Below are positions 24,168 through 34,535 of a stretch of 58,402 nucleotides of DNA, one piece after another. The DNA comes from Planosporangium mesophilum (lineage in GTDB: Bacteria > Actinomycetota > Actinomycetes > Mycobacteriales > Micromonosporaceae): assembly GCF_016863255.1 (NCBI RefSeq), contig NZ_BOON01000060.1, forward strand, positions 1-58,402, read 5' to 3'. Position numbers and translations under genes: made by a program. Below the pieces are notes generated by a model, which made no database searches, had not been told where the DNA came from, and worked only from the letters and a program-made list of their open reading frames with translations. The stretch's first letter is position 1. Every line of letters starts with the position of its first letter.

Positions 24168-24482
24168 CCACCGCGTCGGCATCCGTCGGCGATGCCGCCA
24201 GGCCGCTCGCCAGCCGTCGCCACCGGCGCTCGAAGTGCTCGAAGTGCTCGACCAGGATGGGGGCCGGCACCCGGACCGCCGGAGGGCGCCGGACGGCAAC
24301 GACCGGTCCGGGTCGCCGTCCCCTGGTGCCTTTCGGGACTCGCCGGGGCCGGGGGAGCGTCAATGCCTTCTCGGTGGGGACGGGCGAGTGGCGTAGTCCC
24401 CTCCGACGGCCGGCGCTACCCTTCCACCGCGGTGACCGATCGGTCGCGATATGCCACGGGGCAAAGCGGAGAGGACACCACA
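24168..24482. other. Intergenic region, no confident gene
   Basis: About 315 bases between the spermidine-synthase-like gene and the DUF4193 gene. It holds a short direct repeat of CTCGAAGTG (around 24230-24250) and a good ribosome site (GGAGAGGA) for the next gene. Neither strand shows a recognisable protein. Confidence 0.5.
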
Positions 24483-24785
24483 ATGAGCAAGCCGATCGAC
24501 TACGACGCACCGCGCCGACCCCCGATTGAGGCTGACGACGACGGACTCGAGGAACTCAGGGCACGTAGCACCGCGGAGCGGTCACCGGGAGTCGACCTCG
24601 ACGAGGCCGAGACGGCCGAGACCTTCGAGTTGCCCGGCGCCGACCTATCCGGCGAGGAACTGACCGTGGCGGTCGTGCCGATGCAGCCGGACGAGTTTCG
24701 ATGCACACGCTGCTTCCTGGTGCACCATCGCAGTCAGCTCGTCGCGAAGCCCGATGGTCAGGAAGTCTGCGGGGAGTGCTCCTGA
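24483..24785 (+). CDS. DUF4193 zinc-ribbon-like protein
   Basis: 100 residues from ATG 24483 with GGAGAGGA upstream. The acidic N-terminal half and the C-terminal CTRCFLVHHRSQL...VCGEC four-cysteine ribbon are diagnostic of actinobacterial DUF4193. These proteins resemble the zinc ribbon of DksA-type RNA polymerase-binding factors and are probably regulatory; the precise role is not established. Confidence 0.88.
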   Translation: MSKPIDYDAPRRPPIEADDDGLEELRARSTAERSPGVDLDEAETAETFELPGADLSGEELTVAVVPMQPDEFRCTRCFLVHHRSQLVAKPDGQEVCGECS

Positions 24786-24794
24786 CGTTCACCG

Positions 24795-25031
24795 TCAGGG
24801 CGCCAGTTCCCGCCACTCCGGGCGACCACCCATCCATGCCTCAGCGAGGATCTCCGCCGACGCCCGACTCGGACAGGGGTGTACCTTCGACCGGCCCGCG
24901 TCGCCGCCGGTCTGCGCCTGGACTTCCCACCGCTGGCCGTCAGTGCGGATGTAGACGTCACGACGCCCTCGCGAACTACGGTTCCCGTTCCACCAGTGGC
25001 GCTCGATTCTCACTGGCTGACCGTATAGCAC
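24795..25031 (-). CDS. Small hypothetical protein
   Basis: If GTG 25031 is the start, 78 residues. The C-terminal half (DVYIRTDGQRWEVQAQTGG then AEILAEAWMGG) looks like a family of short actinobacterial proteins of unknown function with a Y-R-D-G-x-x-W pattern. The N-terminal half is Arg-rich and unconvincing. No clear ribosome site. It is convergent with the DUF4193 gene, nine bases from its stop. Confidence 0.45.
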   Translation of the reverse strand: MLYGQPVRIERHWWNGNRSSRGRRDVYIRTDGQRWEVQAQTGGDAGRSKVHPCPSRASAEILAEAWMGGRPEWRELAP

Positions 25032-25451
25032 CGACGGGGTAACAGGCCAACCCAAAATGATCTTGGGAAGGCGGTCGGGCGCGACCGGACGACCACGGAT
25101 CGCGGTCGCGCCGGCGATCCAGCCGGCCGGTCGAACCACCCGAGCGTGCGCCGAGCGCCGCGTGGATATGTGCCGCACGCCAGGGCCAGGTCGTCGAACG
25201 CCGGCGGGGTACGTCTCCACCTGCCGTCCCAAAAAATGTGTCTCGGAGGGACTAGAAATCGTGTCTCAGGTCAGCTAACTTATCTGAAGTTGATGAAGGG
25301 GTTCGACGGTGAACGCCGAACGGGAAGCCGGTCGCGCGAGAGGTGCGCCGGTTGGCCCGTCGGGTCGGCAGCGTTGGCTTTGTCGCATCGATGTGACGGG
25401 GTCGCTGGCCCGGTGGCGGAAAGGTCTGATCTCAGGGCCGGACCGCCGGAG
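25032..25451. other. Intergenic region, no confident gene
   Basis: About 420 bases. Open frames exist on both strands but none resembles a protein. A GGAGG followed by GTG at 25261 would encode only five codons before a stop. Confidence 0.45.
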
Positions 25452-25745
25452 ATGAGCACTGCCGAGTTAGAGCATCGGATGGGTTTGAGGAAGGAGGTCA
25501 GACATCGATATTGCTGCGGTGCGGCCTCGACCGTTTCGGTCGGCGCGACTGTGCATTCGGCAGACGCGCCTTTGACCGCGCGGAAGGCGCCCGCAAGCGC
25601 TCCGTCTCACCGTCACTTCTGTGGTGAGGCGTGTCGTGAGCGCATCGTGAAGTCAATAGATGGTGTTTTTCCTCCGTTGGGCCCCGGCGCTGTCCATATC
25701 GCGCCGGGGCCCCCGTTCGTGTTGATGAAGGTGGTACTTGGCTGA
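25452..25745 (+). CDS. Possible small Cys-rich (YHS-like) reading frame
   Basis: 97 codons from ATG 25452. The middle reads RYCCGAAS, then VGATVHSADAPLTAR and HFCGEACRERI, recalling the cysteine pattern of YHS-type metal-binding domains (C-G near the start, FC-x-x-x-CR-x-R at the end). The tail runs through a strong hairpin (25679-25712) and stops eight bases inside the next gene, which suggests the frame end may not be the native one. It could be a decayed or frameshifted gene. Confidence 0.3.
   Translation: MSTAELEHRMGLRKEVRHRYCCGAASTVSVGATVHSADAPLTARKAPASAPSHRHFCGEACRERIVKSIDGVFPPLGPGAVHIAPGPPFVLMKVVLG
25679..25712 (+). terminator. Strong hairpin before merR gene
   Basis: GGGCCCCGGCGC (25679-25690) and GCGCCGGGGCCC (25701-25712) pair perfectly over 12 bp with a 10-base loop, 26 bases before the MerR start. 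It could end upstream transcription or act as a leader structure. Confidence 0.6.
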
Positions 25746-26112
25746 CATCGCCCCGGCTTTGGCCGGCAAGTTCGATGACGTACACCACCCTGCCTACGGC
25801 ATGGGTGCCGCTGCCGAGATGCTCGGCGTCACGCCCAGCTTCCTGCGCGGTCTGGGCGAGGCGGGACTGGTCACACCGCACCGCTCCGACGGCGGGCACC
25901 GGCGCTACTCCCGTCACCAGCTGGAGCTGGCGGGCAGGGCCCGAGAGCTGGTCGACCAGGGCATGACCCTCGCCGCGGCCTGTCGGGTGGTACGCGCCGA
26001 AGACCAGCTCGAGGCGGCCCGCAGGCGCATCACCCAACTCGAGGACGCCGCCGCCACCCGGACGGTCGCGCAGCCTTCGGCCGGGGACCATGCCGAGCCG
26101 GACGTGCGATGA
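25738..26112 (+). CDS. MerR family transcriptional regulator
   Basis: 124 residues from TTG 25738. The N-terminal MerR winged helix is clear: MGAAAEMLGVTPSFLRGLGEAGLVTPHRS followed by GGHRRYSRHQLE. A short helical region (EAARRRITQLED) for coiled-coil dimerisation follows. There is no C-terminal effector domain and no metal-binding Cys, so it belongs to the short HspR-like or generic MerR group. The start is uncertain because no ATG is present; GAAGG lies about five bases before the TTG. Confidence 0.8.
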   Translation: MADIAPALAGKFDDVHHPAYGMGAAAEMLGVTPSFLRGLGEAGLVTPHRSDGGHRRYSRHQLELAGRARELVDQGMTLAAACRVVRAEDQLEAARRRITQLEDAAATRTVAQPSAGDHAEPDVR

Positions 26113-26453
26113 CAGTGCACGCCGGCCACCTGCCCTGAACGGGAGCCGGGCTGTGGGCGACCAGCAGCATCCTGTCGCCGTGGCGCGGTACAGGCGCAAC
26201 GCCCTGGCCGACACGGTGCTGCGTTGACCTCGTCCGGCGGGGAAGCGCGTTCGGCCGCGCTGCCGCGGGTGGGTGGCAACGGTTTCCTGCGGTTTCTCGT
26301 TCTTGTGCCTCGATTTTCCAGGAAAGCCGCCGTATGACAGGCGCTGAAGTGTCCCGGCCGGGGATGGCCAGGGCTTGACTTGGGGCTCAGGAAGTGGGTT
26401 GGTGCAGGCATGCGCGCCGCTGATCGGACGACGCGGCGGCGAGGTCACTCGTA
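26113..26453. other. Intergenic region, no gene seen
   Basis: About 340 bases between the convergent MerR and FAD/Rieske genes. Frames open here are not protein-like; no clear hairpin terminator was found. Confidence 0.45.
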
Positions 26454-27977
26454 TTACTCAAGGGGGCGTGGCGCCAGAGGTTCGGTGGCGGGGCCGTGCA
26501 GGACGCTCCCGTCGGGGGTGAAGCGGGAGCCGTGGCAGGGGCAGTCCCAGGTCTGTTCGGCGTCGTTGAACGCCACGGTGCAGCCCAGGTGGGTGCAGGT
26601 GGCCGAGACGGCGTGCAGGTCGCCGGAGGCGTCGCGGTAGACCGCGCACCGTTGTCCATCGATACGCATGACGGCGCCGGCACCGGCGGGCAGGTCGTCG
26701 GGCGAGTCGAGGTGGGACGGGCGGAGCCGGTCACCGATGAAGTGCCCGGCGACTTTGAAATTGGTCTTCAGGAACGTGCCGGCCTCCACGGTCGGGTGGA
26801 TGCGCCGCGGGTCGTAGATGTCGGCCCACGGCAGAGTCTCACCGCAGATCGATGCGGCGAGCAGGCGGCCGGCCATCACCCCGCTGCTCATGCCCCAGGC
26901 GTTGAAGCCGGTGGCGACCCACACGTGGTCGGCGCCGGGGTGGAATCGGCCGACGTAGGGCATGTTGTCGGCGGTGGTGTTGTCCTGCGCCGCCCAGTGA
27001 TAGGCGAGGCCGTCGGTGTTGAAGTGGCCGAGGGTCCATTCGGCCAGCCGCCGCCAGCGCTCGTCCACGCCGTCGGTACCGGGTGTGAAATGTTCCCCGG
27101 TGATGATGAGTAGCCGCTGCCCGTCACGCCACGGGGCGGTACGAACCGACCGTGTGTTGTCCTCGGTGGTGAGGTACATGCCGCCCGGGTCGTCTGCGGC
27201 TGCGATGGGCGCGGCGACCACGAGTTCGCGGCGCGGTACCAGACGGGTGAACAGCGCGGCCCGATCGAAGATCGGGTAGTGGGTGGCGATGACGACCTCG
27301 CGGGCGGTGACGGTCGCACCGGCCTCGGTGCTCAGCCGGCAGGGTTCACCCTCGTCGAACCCGGTGATCCGGGTGCGCTCGAAGACGCGTCCGCCGCGAC
27401 GGGTCAGGTCTTCGGCCAGCGTCAGCAGATAGCGGCGAGGATGGAACTGGGCCTGATCATCCACGCGGATCGCCGCGGCGACCTCGAAGGGCAGGGCCGT
27501 GTCGGTGACCAGCGACGCGGGCAGGCCCGCCGCGATTGCGGCGTCGACCTCGGCGCGGATCTGCTCGACCTTTCCCGCGGAGGTGACGTAGGTGTAGGCG
27601 GGCAGCCGTTCCAGGTCGCAGTCGATGCCCAGCTCGGCCGTCACCGCGGTGACCCGGTCGATCGCATCGAGCTGTGAGGCCGCATACCGCCGCGCCGTTT
27701 CGGCGTTGAACGTCGACCGCAGCCGGTCATAGATCAGGCCGTGTTGGGCGGTCAGCTTCGCCGTGGTGTATCCCGTTGTTCCCGCCACGATGCGGTCGGC
27801 TTCCACGACAGCCACCTGCCGGCCCGCCCGGGTCAGCTCCCACGCCGTGCAGATACCCGCGATCCCGCCGCCGATCACGGCCACGTCCACCTCGACGTCA
27901 TCCGTAACCGGCGGGTACGCCGTCGGGGACGTCGAATCCATCCAGTACGACTCGGCAGTTCCAGAAACCGTCGTCAT
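26454..27977 (-). CDS. FAD-dependent oxidoreductase with C-terminal Rieske domain
   Basis: 507 residues. The N-terminal DAO/DadA-type FAD domain has the dinucleotide motif VAVIGGGIAGICTAWEL (from about residue 33) and VVEADRIVAGTTGYTTAK. Later, the GFNAWGMSSG segment (about 375) is the family FAD contact. The last 90 residues are a Rieske [2Fe-2S] domain with both ligand pairs, CTHLGC and CPCHGS, separated by about 16 residues. This two-domain layout is known in actinobacterial and bacillar oxidoreductases of unknown substrate. It is divergent from the DUF4383 gene. Confidence 0.92.
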   Translation of the reverse strand: MTTVSGTAESYWMDSTSPTAYPPVTDDVEVDVAVIGGGIAGICTAWELTRAGRQVAVVEADRIVAGTTGYTTAKLTAQHGLIYDRLRSTFNAETARRYAASQLDAIDRVTAVTAELGIDCDLERLPAYTYVTSAGKVEQIRAEVDAAIAAGLPASLVTDTALPFEVAAAIRVDDQAQFHPRRYLLTLAEDLTRRGGRVFERTRITGFDEGEPCRLSTEAGATVTAREVVIATHYPIFDRAALFTRLVPRRELVVAAPIAAADDPGGMYLTTEDNTRSVRTAPWRDGQRLLIITGEHFTPGTDGVDERWRRLAEWTLGHFNTDGLAYHWAAQDNTTADNMPYVGRFHPGADHVWVATGFNAWGMSSGVMAGRLLAASICGETLPWADIYDPRRIHPTVEAGTFLKTNFKVAGHFIGDRLRPSHLDSPDDLPAGAGAVMRIDGQRCAVYRDASGDLHAVSATCTHLGCTVAFNDAEQTWDCPCHGSRFTPDGSVLHGPATEPLAPRPLE

Positions 27978-28060
27978 GACTCTGGCATACCCACATTCGG
28001 ATCCATCATTACCACCAACACCCGTTGCCGTCGCGAACGATGTAGGTGAACCGGCGACAG

Positions 28061-28072
28061 TTCGATATCGAA
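28061..28072. promoter_or_regulatory. 12-bp palindrome in divergent promoter region
   Basis: TTCGATATCGAA is a perfect palindrome in the AT-richer stretch between the FAD/Rieske gene and the DUF4383 gene. It may be a repressor site; no matching regulator is adjacent. Confidence 0.35.
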
Positions 28073-28180
28073 GCCTTTACGGATATCTATGAAGGGTATT
28101 GGCGTGCGTGGCCGCCGGGCGCCGGCGGTCACATCTGGACGGCGCAGCGCCGTCCGTATTCGTAAGGAGGTGCCGCGCGA

Positions 28181-28633
28181 GTGGTCAGTGTTCCCCAGTC
28201 AAGGGCCGACGCACGCCCGCTGGTCAACCGGCTCGCTCTGGCCGTCGGTGTGGTGTTCCTACTGGTCGGCATCGCCGGGTTCATCCCCGGCATCACGACG
28301 AACTACGACACGCTCGGCTTCGCCGGCCACCACTCCGACGCCAAGCTGCTCGGCGTTTTCCAGGTCTCGATCCTGCACAACATCGTGCACCTGCTGTTCG
28401 GCATCGCCGGCATCGTGCTGGCCCGCAGGGCCGGCACGGCCCGGCTGTACCTCATCGGAGGCGGCGCCATCTACCTGGTGCTGTGGCTCTACGGCCTGGT
28501 CACCAGCGACACCAGCGCCGCGAACTTCGTGCCGGTGAACAACGCCGACGACTGGCTGCACTTCGTCCTCGGGATCGGCATGATCGGCCTCGGGTTGCTG
28601 GCGACCCGTCGACCCGACACGGGGCGCCCGTAG
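28181..28633 (+). CDS. DUF4383 membrane protein
   Basis: 150 residues from GTG 28181, with AAGGAGG ten bases upstream. Four hydrophobic helices (about 15-37, 60-82, 90-112, 122-142) and the family signature GVFQVSILHNIVHLLFGIAG followed by NNADDWLHFVLG. These small membrane proteins are common in actinobacteria; function unknown. A long bidirectional hairpin separates it from the convergent HATPase gene. Confidence 0.88.
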   Translation: MVSVPQSRADARPLVNRLALAVGVVFLLVGIAGFIPGITTNYDTLGFAGHHSDAKLLGVFQVSILHNIVHLLFGIAGIVLARRAGTARLYLIGGGAIYLVLWLYGLVTSDTSAANFVPVNNADDWLHFVLGIGMIGLGLLATRRPDTGRP

Positions 28634-28660
28634 CCGCCCAGGGTTGGACAGGGCGCGAGC

Positions 28661-28707
28661 CGACCGGGTTGATCTCGTCGGACTTTCCGAAGAGATCAAC
28701 CCGGTCG
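28661..28707. terminator. Bidirectional hairpin terminator
   Basis: Bases 28661-28676 and 28692-28707 form a perfect 16-bp stem, extended by an inner TCGGA/TCCGA stem with a CTT loop. It lies between convergent genes and can serve both. Confidence 0.9.
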
Positions 28708-28763
28708 ACCGGAGGCTGCTGCCCTGACAGGCGGATGCGCCTCGGTCGGACCGGAAAGCGGCG

Positions 28764-29246
28764 TCAACGCGGGTCGCCGCTGTGCGGCGTGGACTGGCCG
28801 TCGACGCCGATGAGGGCGGTGACGGTCGGACCATGGCCGTCGTCGGCGTTGGTGATGATGAGGTCGTCGCACAGCTGCCGGCAGATCCACAGGCCATGCC
28901 CGCCGGTGTCGGGTTGGGCGGGCGGTGTGGCGCCGGCGTTCGGGTCGGCGATGCCCGGGCCGTGGTCGCTGACCCGGCAGTACAGCGTGGTCGCGTCGCG
29001 CCACAGTCGTAGCCGTCCGGTGCCGCCGCCGTGGCGGATCGCGTTGGTGGCCAGTTCGTTGGCCACGATGAGCAGATGGTCGACCTTTTCCTCCGGCAGG
29101 TCGAGTCGGGCGGCGTGCGCGACCAGCGTGGCGCGCAGCGCGTACAGCCCGTCAGCGTCGAATAGCTGGTCGACCGTGATCACCTCCGGCGCCTCGACCG
29201 GCGGCCGGAGCCCAGGGCCGGTGACCGGTAGCTCAGGCCTGGTCAT
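28764..29246 (-). CDS. RsbW-like HATPase (anti-sigma kinase type)
   Basis: 160 residues from ATG 29246. A single HATPase_c domain of the anti-sigma kinase kind: N-box IVANELATNAIRHGG, G1 SDHGPGIADP, G2 GGHGLWICRQL. No His phospho-acceptor domain is present, so it should phosphorylate a STAS protein on Ser rather than act in a two-component pair. It overlaps the upstream MEDS-STAS gene by 14 bases, strongly suggesting co-translation and a physical or functional pair. Confidence 0.9.
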   Translation of the reverse strand: MTRPELPVTGPGLRPPVEAPEVITVDQLFDADGLYALRATLVAHAARLDLPEEKVDHLLIVANELATNAIRHGGGTGRLRLWRDATTLYCRVSDHGPGIADPNAGATPPAQPDTGGHGLWICRQLCDDLIITNADDGHGPTVTALIGVDGQSTPHSGDPR

Positions 29247-30108
29247 GCTCACGCGCCCGTCGTACCCGAAGCTGTGGCACGCCAACCGTGCCGACGAGAT
29301 CCAGCATCGTGCCCACCAGCCGCCGGCACGTCACGGTCATCCGTCGTGACGCAGGCAGTGTCGACGCGGTCGACACGATAACCGCGGCGCAGGTGGCGTC
29401 GATGAAATCCAGGCCGGTCAGGTTGAGGTGCATGTGCCGGTCCAGTCGCCGGGACTCGGCGAGGGCCTGCTCGAGGATGTCGCGGTGGCGGTAGTCCAGT
29501 TCCCCGGCCATGCGGACCCCGGGCGGGCTGTACTGGCGGCAGATGCGCAGCAGCGGATGGTCGTGGTAGACCTGCGCGGCGATGGTCTTGGGATGGGTCT
29601 TGGCGGCGAAGGCGAGGGTGACCGCGTCGAAGCGGTCCCGGTCGTACTGGCAGATCAGACACAGCCGCCCGTCGGCGAATAGATCGGCCACCTTCGTCTC
29701 GAATCCGAGCAGGTCATCGGCCGCCGCCAGGGGCCGGATGGCCCAGCACATGTCGGCGGTCACCCGAAGCCCCGGATAGCCCTCCCTGCCGGCCCGCTCC
29801 AACTCCCCGGCTAAGACCTCCACCATCCCCGCCGCGCCAGCCCGGCTGGCCAGCAGGGACTGCCCGGCCGTCGCGATGCGCAGTTGCCCACGCCGCAGCG
29901 CCGCACCGGGACGGACCGAACGGGCCGCGAGCTGGTCGGCCAACGCCTGCGGGTCGACCGAGTCGGTCCAGCACACCACCTTCTGCCCGGTGCGCAGACC
30001 GTCGCGTACGAAACCGGCGAGCAGGTCCAGCCGCTCCTCAGCATCGGAGAAGGTCAGGCACGCGTGGTCACCCGCGACCGCCTTGTCCACTACCGCCGTG
30101 TCCACCAT
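29233..30108 (-). CDS. MEDS domain-STAS domain fusion protein
   Basis: 291 residues. Residues about 8-180 match the MEDS sensory domain (DcmR type), with ACLTFSDAEERLDLLAGFVRDGL, a VVCWTDS strand and LICQYDRDRFD. Residues about 195-285 are a STAS domain: GELDYRHRDILEQAL, LNLTGLDFIDATCAAVIV, then a final helix. The phospho-site position is DATC, where Ser is replaced by Ala/Thr, so regulation may be through ligand binding to MEDS rather than simple Ser phosphorylation. The downstream HATPase overlaps its end. Confidence 0.88.
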   Translation of the reverse strand: MVDTAVVDKAVAGDHACLTFSDAEERLDLLAGFVRDGLRTGQKVVCWTDSVDPQALADQLAARSVRPGAALRRGQLRIATAGQSLLASRAGAAGMVEVLAGELERAGREGYPGLRVTADMCWAIRPLAAADDLLGFETKVADLFADGRLCLICQYDRDRFDAVTLAFAAKTHPKTIAAQVYHDHPLLRICRQYSPPGVRMAGELDYRHRDILEQALAESRRLDRHMHLNLTGLDFIDATCAAVIVSTASTLPASRRMTVTCRRLVGTMLDLVGTVGVPQLRVRRAREHDQA

Positions 30109-30438
30109 CGCCAGGCCGCCTGTTCATCCTCGAAGGTCGACTCACGGTAGAGCACACCACCGCGACGCAGATACGGCCTCCCGTCGGTTTCTCCAGCCAC
30201 CCCACGAACCCCAGCATCGGGACAGGCCACAGATTCAGCGGGCCCCACGCGAATACGACAGCTGAGCCGGTGCACTGACGGTGCCCCGTTCACGGCGTCG
30301 CCACCGAGCGGGTGGCCGGCGTGGCCGTGAACGTGCGACCGGGCCTCGCCGGAGTGACAGCTCGGGCGGTTGCGGAAGGGGCCGAGTAGTCTTACCCGAC
30401 GTGCACGCTTGCCATTTGATCGGAGAGTGCCGCCGGCC

Positions 30439-30696
30439 ATGACCTCTGACCATGGATCGGTTGAGCCCGTCGACGCCAGTGAACCGACCGCGCAGCATGA
30501 CGATCTTGAGCATTGGCTGCACGGTATCCGCACCGACCTGACCGACGACCGGCCCGACTGGGTGACCCCCGTCGGTGCCGGTGGTGGCGCCGAAGTACCG
30601 GGCGACGCCGAGGCGTCGCCCGCCGTCGACAACGACGCCCGAGGGCCCGAGCCGCGTGGGCCGCACACCATCGGACGGCACCGTGCGGAGGACTGA
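30439..30696 (+). CDS. Small hypothetical protein
   Basis: 85 residues from ATG 30439. Acidic and Pro/Gly-rich, with DDLEHWLHGIRTDLTDDRPDWV as the only ordered-looking segment and a GRHRAED end. No domain recognised. The codon pattern (GC-rich third positions) supports coding. It is flanked by genes on the other strand. Confidence 0.5.
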   Translation: MTSDHGSVEPVDASEPTAQHDDLEHWLHGIRTDLTDDRPDWVTPVGAGGGAEVPGDAEASPAVDNDARGPEPRGPHTIGRHRAED

Positions 30697-30877
30697 GCCG
30701 GCAGCCTGAGCTGGTCAGGTGGCCTAGCCGAAGCGGCGACAGCCTCGACGCCGGGAACACGTCGGATCAACGCCGTCAGCTCACGGAATCGGCCGCGACC
30801 CGGCCACGCACGGCGCCGCCGCCGTGGAATGAGGAGCTCGACGCTGCGCCTGCCCCATCAATTCGTATCGGTGCTGC

Positions 30878-32302
<1,425 letters not shown>

Positions 32303-32624
32303 GATGTCTCCTCGGGGGTGCTCCTGACCCACTGCCCAGCGGAGGTGGCATCGAACGCGCGGGTGGCGCTTCGTCGTCAGCTCTGCTTGTCGCTCAGCTC
32401 AGAAGCGCGGCCACCACCGCCGCGGCCGGTCGGTCATCGGGTACCTACCGGCGGCCTGCCGCCGGCTCGGGCTGCTTCCGGAGCCCCACCTGGGCGCCTG
32501 TTCCGGTTCAGCCGCTACGACGCGGGCTCGTACATCGACAAGGCGGCCGCCCGTCAGCCGGGACCCCGACGACCCGGAGAACTTCGGCAAGCAGACCGTC
32601 GCCGACGGTGCCGCCTCGTCGGGC
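32303..32624. other. Intergenic region, no confident gene
   Basis: About 320 bases. A plus-strand stretch (around 32500-32620) reads like a protein fragment (FSRYDAGSYIDK, and DPDDPENFGKQTV in another frame), perhaps a remnant, but no family could be named. Confidence 0.35.
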
Positions 32625-33188
32625 CTAACCCGGCACCCGCTGGCGGGCCTTCGCGAACTGCTCGACGATCGCCGCGCAGAAGGCGGGCAGGTCGGCGGGC
32701 GACCGGCTCGTGGTGAACTGGCCGTCGATGCACACCTCCTCGTCGACGACCTTCGCCCCGGCGTTGCGCAGGTCCGTCCGCACGCTCGGCCACGAGGTGA
32801 GCCGTCGCCCGCGTACGACGTCCGCCTCGACGAGCATCCAGGGACCGTGGCAGATCGCGGCGACCGGCTTGCCGGTGGCCACGAAGTCCTTGACGAATTT
32901 GACGGCGGCCTGGTTGATGCGCATGTTGTCCGGGTTCACCGTGCCGCCCGGGATGAACAGCGCGTCGTAGTCGTCGACCTTCGCGTCGGTGACCACCCGG
33001 TCGACCGCCAGGGTACCGGCGGAGATCAGGTCGAACTGGCGCGCCTGGATCTCGCCCGGGTGCAGCGAGATCACATCGCTCTGCGCGCCGGCGCCGTAGA
33101 GCGCTCCGCGCGGCATCACGAGCTCCACCCGCTCCACGCCGTCCGCGGCCAGGATCGCGACCTTCCGGCCCTGCAGTTCCCGTGCCAT
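32625..33188 (-). CDS. DJ-1/PfpI family protein
   Basis: 187 residues from ATG 33188 (AGGAGG six bases upstream). Class I glutamine amidotransferase-like fold with nucleophile Cys113 in the elbow AAICHGPW and the acidic partner in the N-terminal DGVERVEL. FIPGGTVNPDN is the conserved loop. Members act as glyoxalase-III-like deglycases or stress proteins. It lies between two aldehyde-handling dehydrogenases, suggesting a carbonyl-detoxification theme. Confidence 0.9.
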   Translation of the reverse strand: MARELQGRKVAILAADGVERVELVMPRGALYGAGAQSDVISLHPGEIQARQFDLISAGTLAVDRVVTDAKVDDYDALFIPGGTVNPDNMRINQAAVKFVKDFVATGKPVAAICHGPWMLVEADVVRGRRLTSWPSVRTDLRNAGAKVVDEEVCIDGQFTTSRSPADLPAFCAAIVEQFAKARQRVPG

Positions 33189-33255
33189 GTCGTGCCTCCT
33201 GCGGTTGAAGGTTGGGTCACGGGCCCGCTACCCCGGCCCGTGTCGTCCATACCGG

Positions 33256-34419
33256 TCAGCGACCGCCGTCCGGATGCATGACGACCTTGGTCCAGCCCTG
33301 CTCGCGCTTGTCGAAGTGCTCGTATCCGGTCGGCGCCTGCTCCAGCGAAAGCTCGTGCGAGACGACGAACGACGGACGCGCCCTGCCCGCCACGATCAGG
33401 GCGAGCAGTTGCCGGTTGTAGTTCTTGACGTTGCACTGGCCGGTCCCCATGGTCTGGCCCCGGATCCAGAACTCGCCGAAGTCGAAGGCGACCTCGCCGT
33501 CATGCTGCTTGTACAGCGGGTCGGGGTGCTTCGGGTCCTGCCTCACGAACACGCCGACGACGCCGATGGTCCCGGCGAACTTCACCGAGTTCACGAGGTT
33601 GTTCAACGTGATGTTCGGGTGCTCGGAGCCCTGTGCGTCGGTCGCCTGGTACCCGACGCACTCGCATCCCCGGTCGGCGCCCTTGCCGCCGGTGTCCTCC
33701 ATGATCTTGTCGATCGGGTTGGTCTGCTCGAAGTTGATCGGGATCGCACCGGCCCGCTCCGCGAGCGCGAGCCGGTCGGGGTGGCAGTCGACCTGCCAAA
33801 CCTTGCTGGCGCCCTGGATCATCGCCGAGTGGCAGGCCATCAGCCCGACCGGTCCCGACCCGTAGATGACGACGGTCTCACCGGGGTTCAGGCAGGCCAA
33901 CCGGGTGGCGTGCCAGCCGGTCGGGAAGATGTCCGCGAGCATGACGTAGTCGCGCTGCCGCTCCTTGTCCCGGGCGTCCTCGGGCAGGACGAGGCAGTTG
34001 AAGTCGGCGTAGGGCACCCGCAGCAGCTCGGCCTGGCCGCCGTTGTACGGGCCCATGTCGGCGAACCCGTACGCCGCACCGGCCATCCGCGGATCAGGGT
34101 TGGTGTTGAGGCAGAAGGCGGTGAGGCCTCGCTCGCAGTTCTCGCAGAACCCGCACGAGATGTTGAACGGCAGGACGACCATGTCGCCGACGCGCACCTT
34201 GTCGACGGCGTCGCCGACGGCGACCACCTCGCCGAGGTTCTCGTGGCCGAAGATCCGGCCGGGTTCGAAGTCGGTACGACCCTCGTACATGTGCAGGTCC
34301 GAACCGCAGATGTTCGTCGTGGTGATCTTCACGAGAGCATCGGTCGGACGTTCGATCCGGGCGTCCGGCACGTCCTTGACGTTGACGTTACGCGGCCCGT
34401 CGTAGACGACAGCCTTCAT
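33256..34419 (-). CDS. fdhA: Glutathione-independent formaldehyde dehydrogenase (zinc alcohol dehydrogenase family)
   Basis: 387 residues from ATG 34419, GGAGGG just upstream. Zinc MDR enzyme: catalytic-zinc ligands Cys38 in NICGSDLHMYEG and His in FGHENLGEV, structural-zinc Cys cluster CGFCENCERGLTAFC, and NAD-binding VVIYGSGPVGLM. The sequence INFEQTNPIDKIMEDTGGKGAD and the insert GYQATDAQGSEHPN are typical of the FdhA subgroup of Pseudomonas putida that binds NAD tightly. It oxidises formaldehyde, or dismutates aldehydes. Confidence 0.9.
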   Translation of the reverse strand: MKAVVYDGPRNVNVKDVPDARIERPTDALVKITTTNICGSDLHMYEGRTDFEPGRIFGHENLGEVVAVGDAVDKVRVGDMVVLPFNISCGFCENCERGLTAFCLNTNPDPRMAGAAYGFADMGPYNGGQAELLRVPYADFNCLVLPEDARDKERQRDYVMLADIFPTGWHATRLACLNPGETVVIYGSGPVGLMACHSAMIQGASKVWQVDCHPDRLALAERAGAIPINFEQTNPIDKIMEDTGGKGADRGCECVGYQATDAQGSEHPNITLNNLVNSVKFAGTIGVVGVFVRQDPKHPDPLYKQHDGEVAFDFGEFWIRGQTMGTGQCNVKNYNRQLLALIVAGRARPSFVVSHELSLEQAPTGYEHFDKREQGWTKVVMHPDGGR

Positions 34420-34535
34420 TTGGCCCTCCGGGGTTTGAGTGCTGTCCTCCGGTCAGCCGATGAGCTACCCACGCTCAGGGCATCCACTCGTGTCCGGGCT
34501 GCCCGGCGGGGCTCCGACGTCCGACCAGCGGCAGA

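Noticed and set aside
25491-25520. Strong Shine-Dalgarno (AAGGAGGT) near 25491
   Set aside because: No ATG, GTG or TTG follows at a useful distance with a protein-like frame; probably coincidental or left over from decay.
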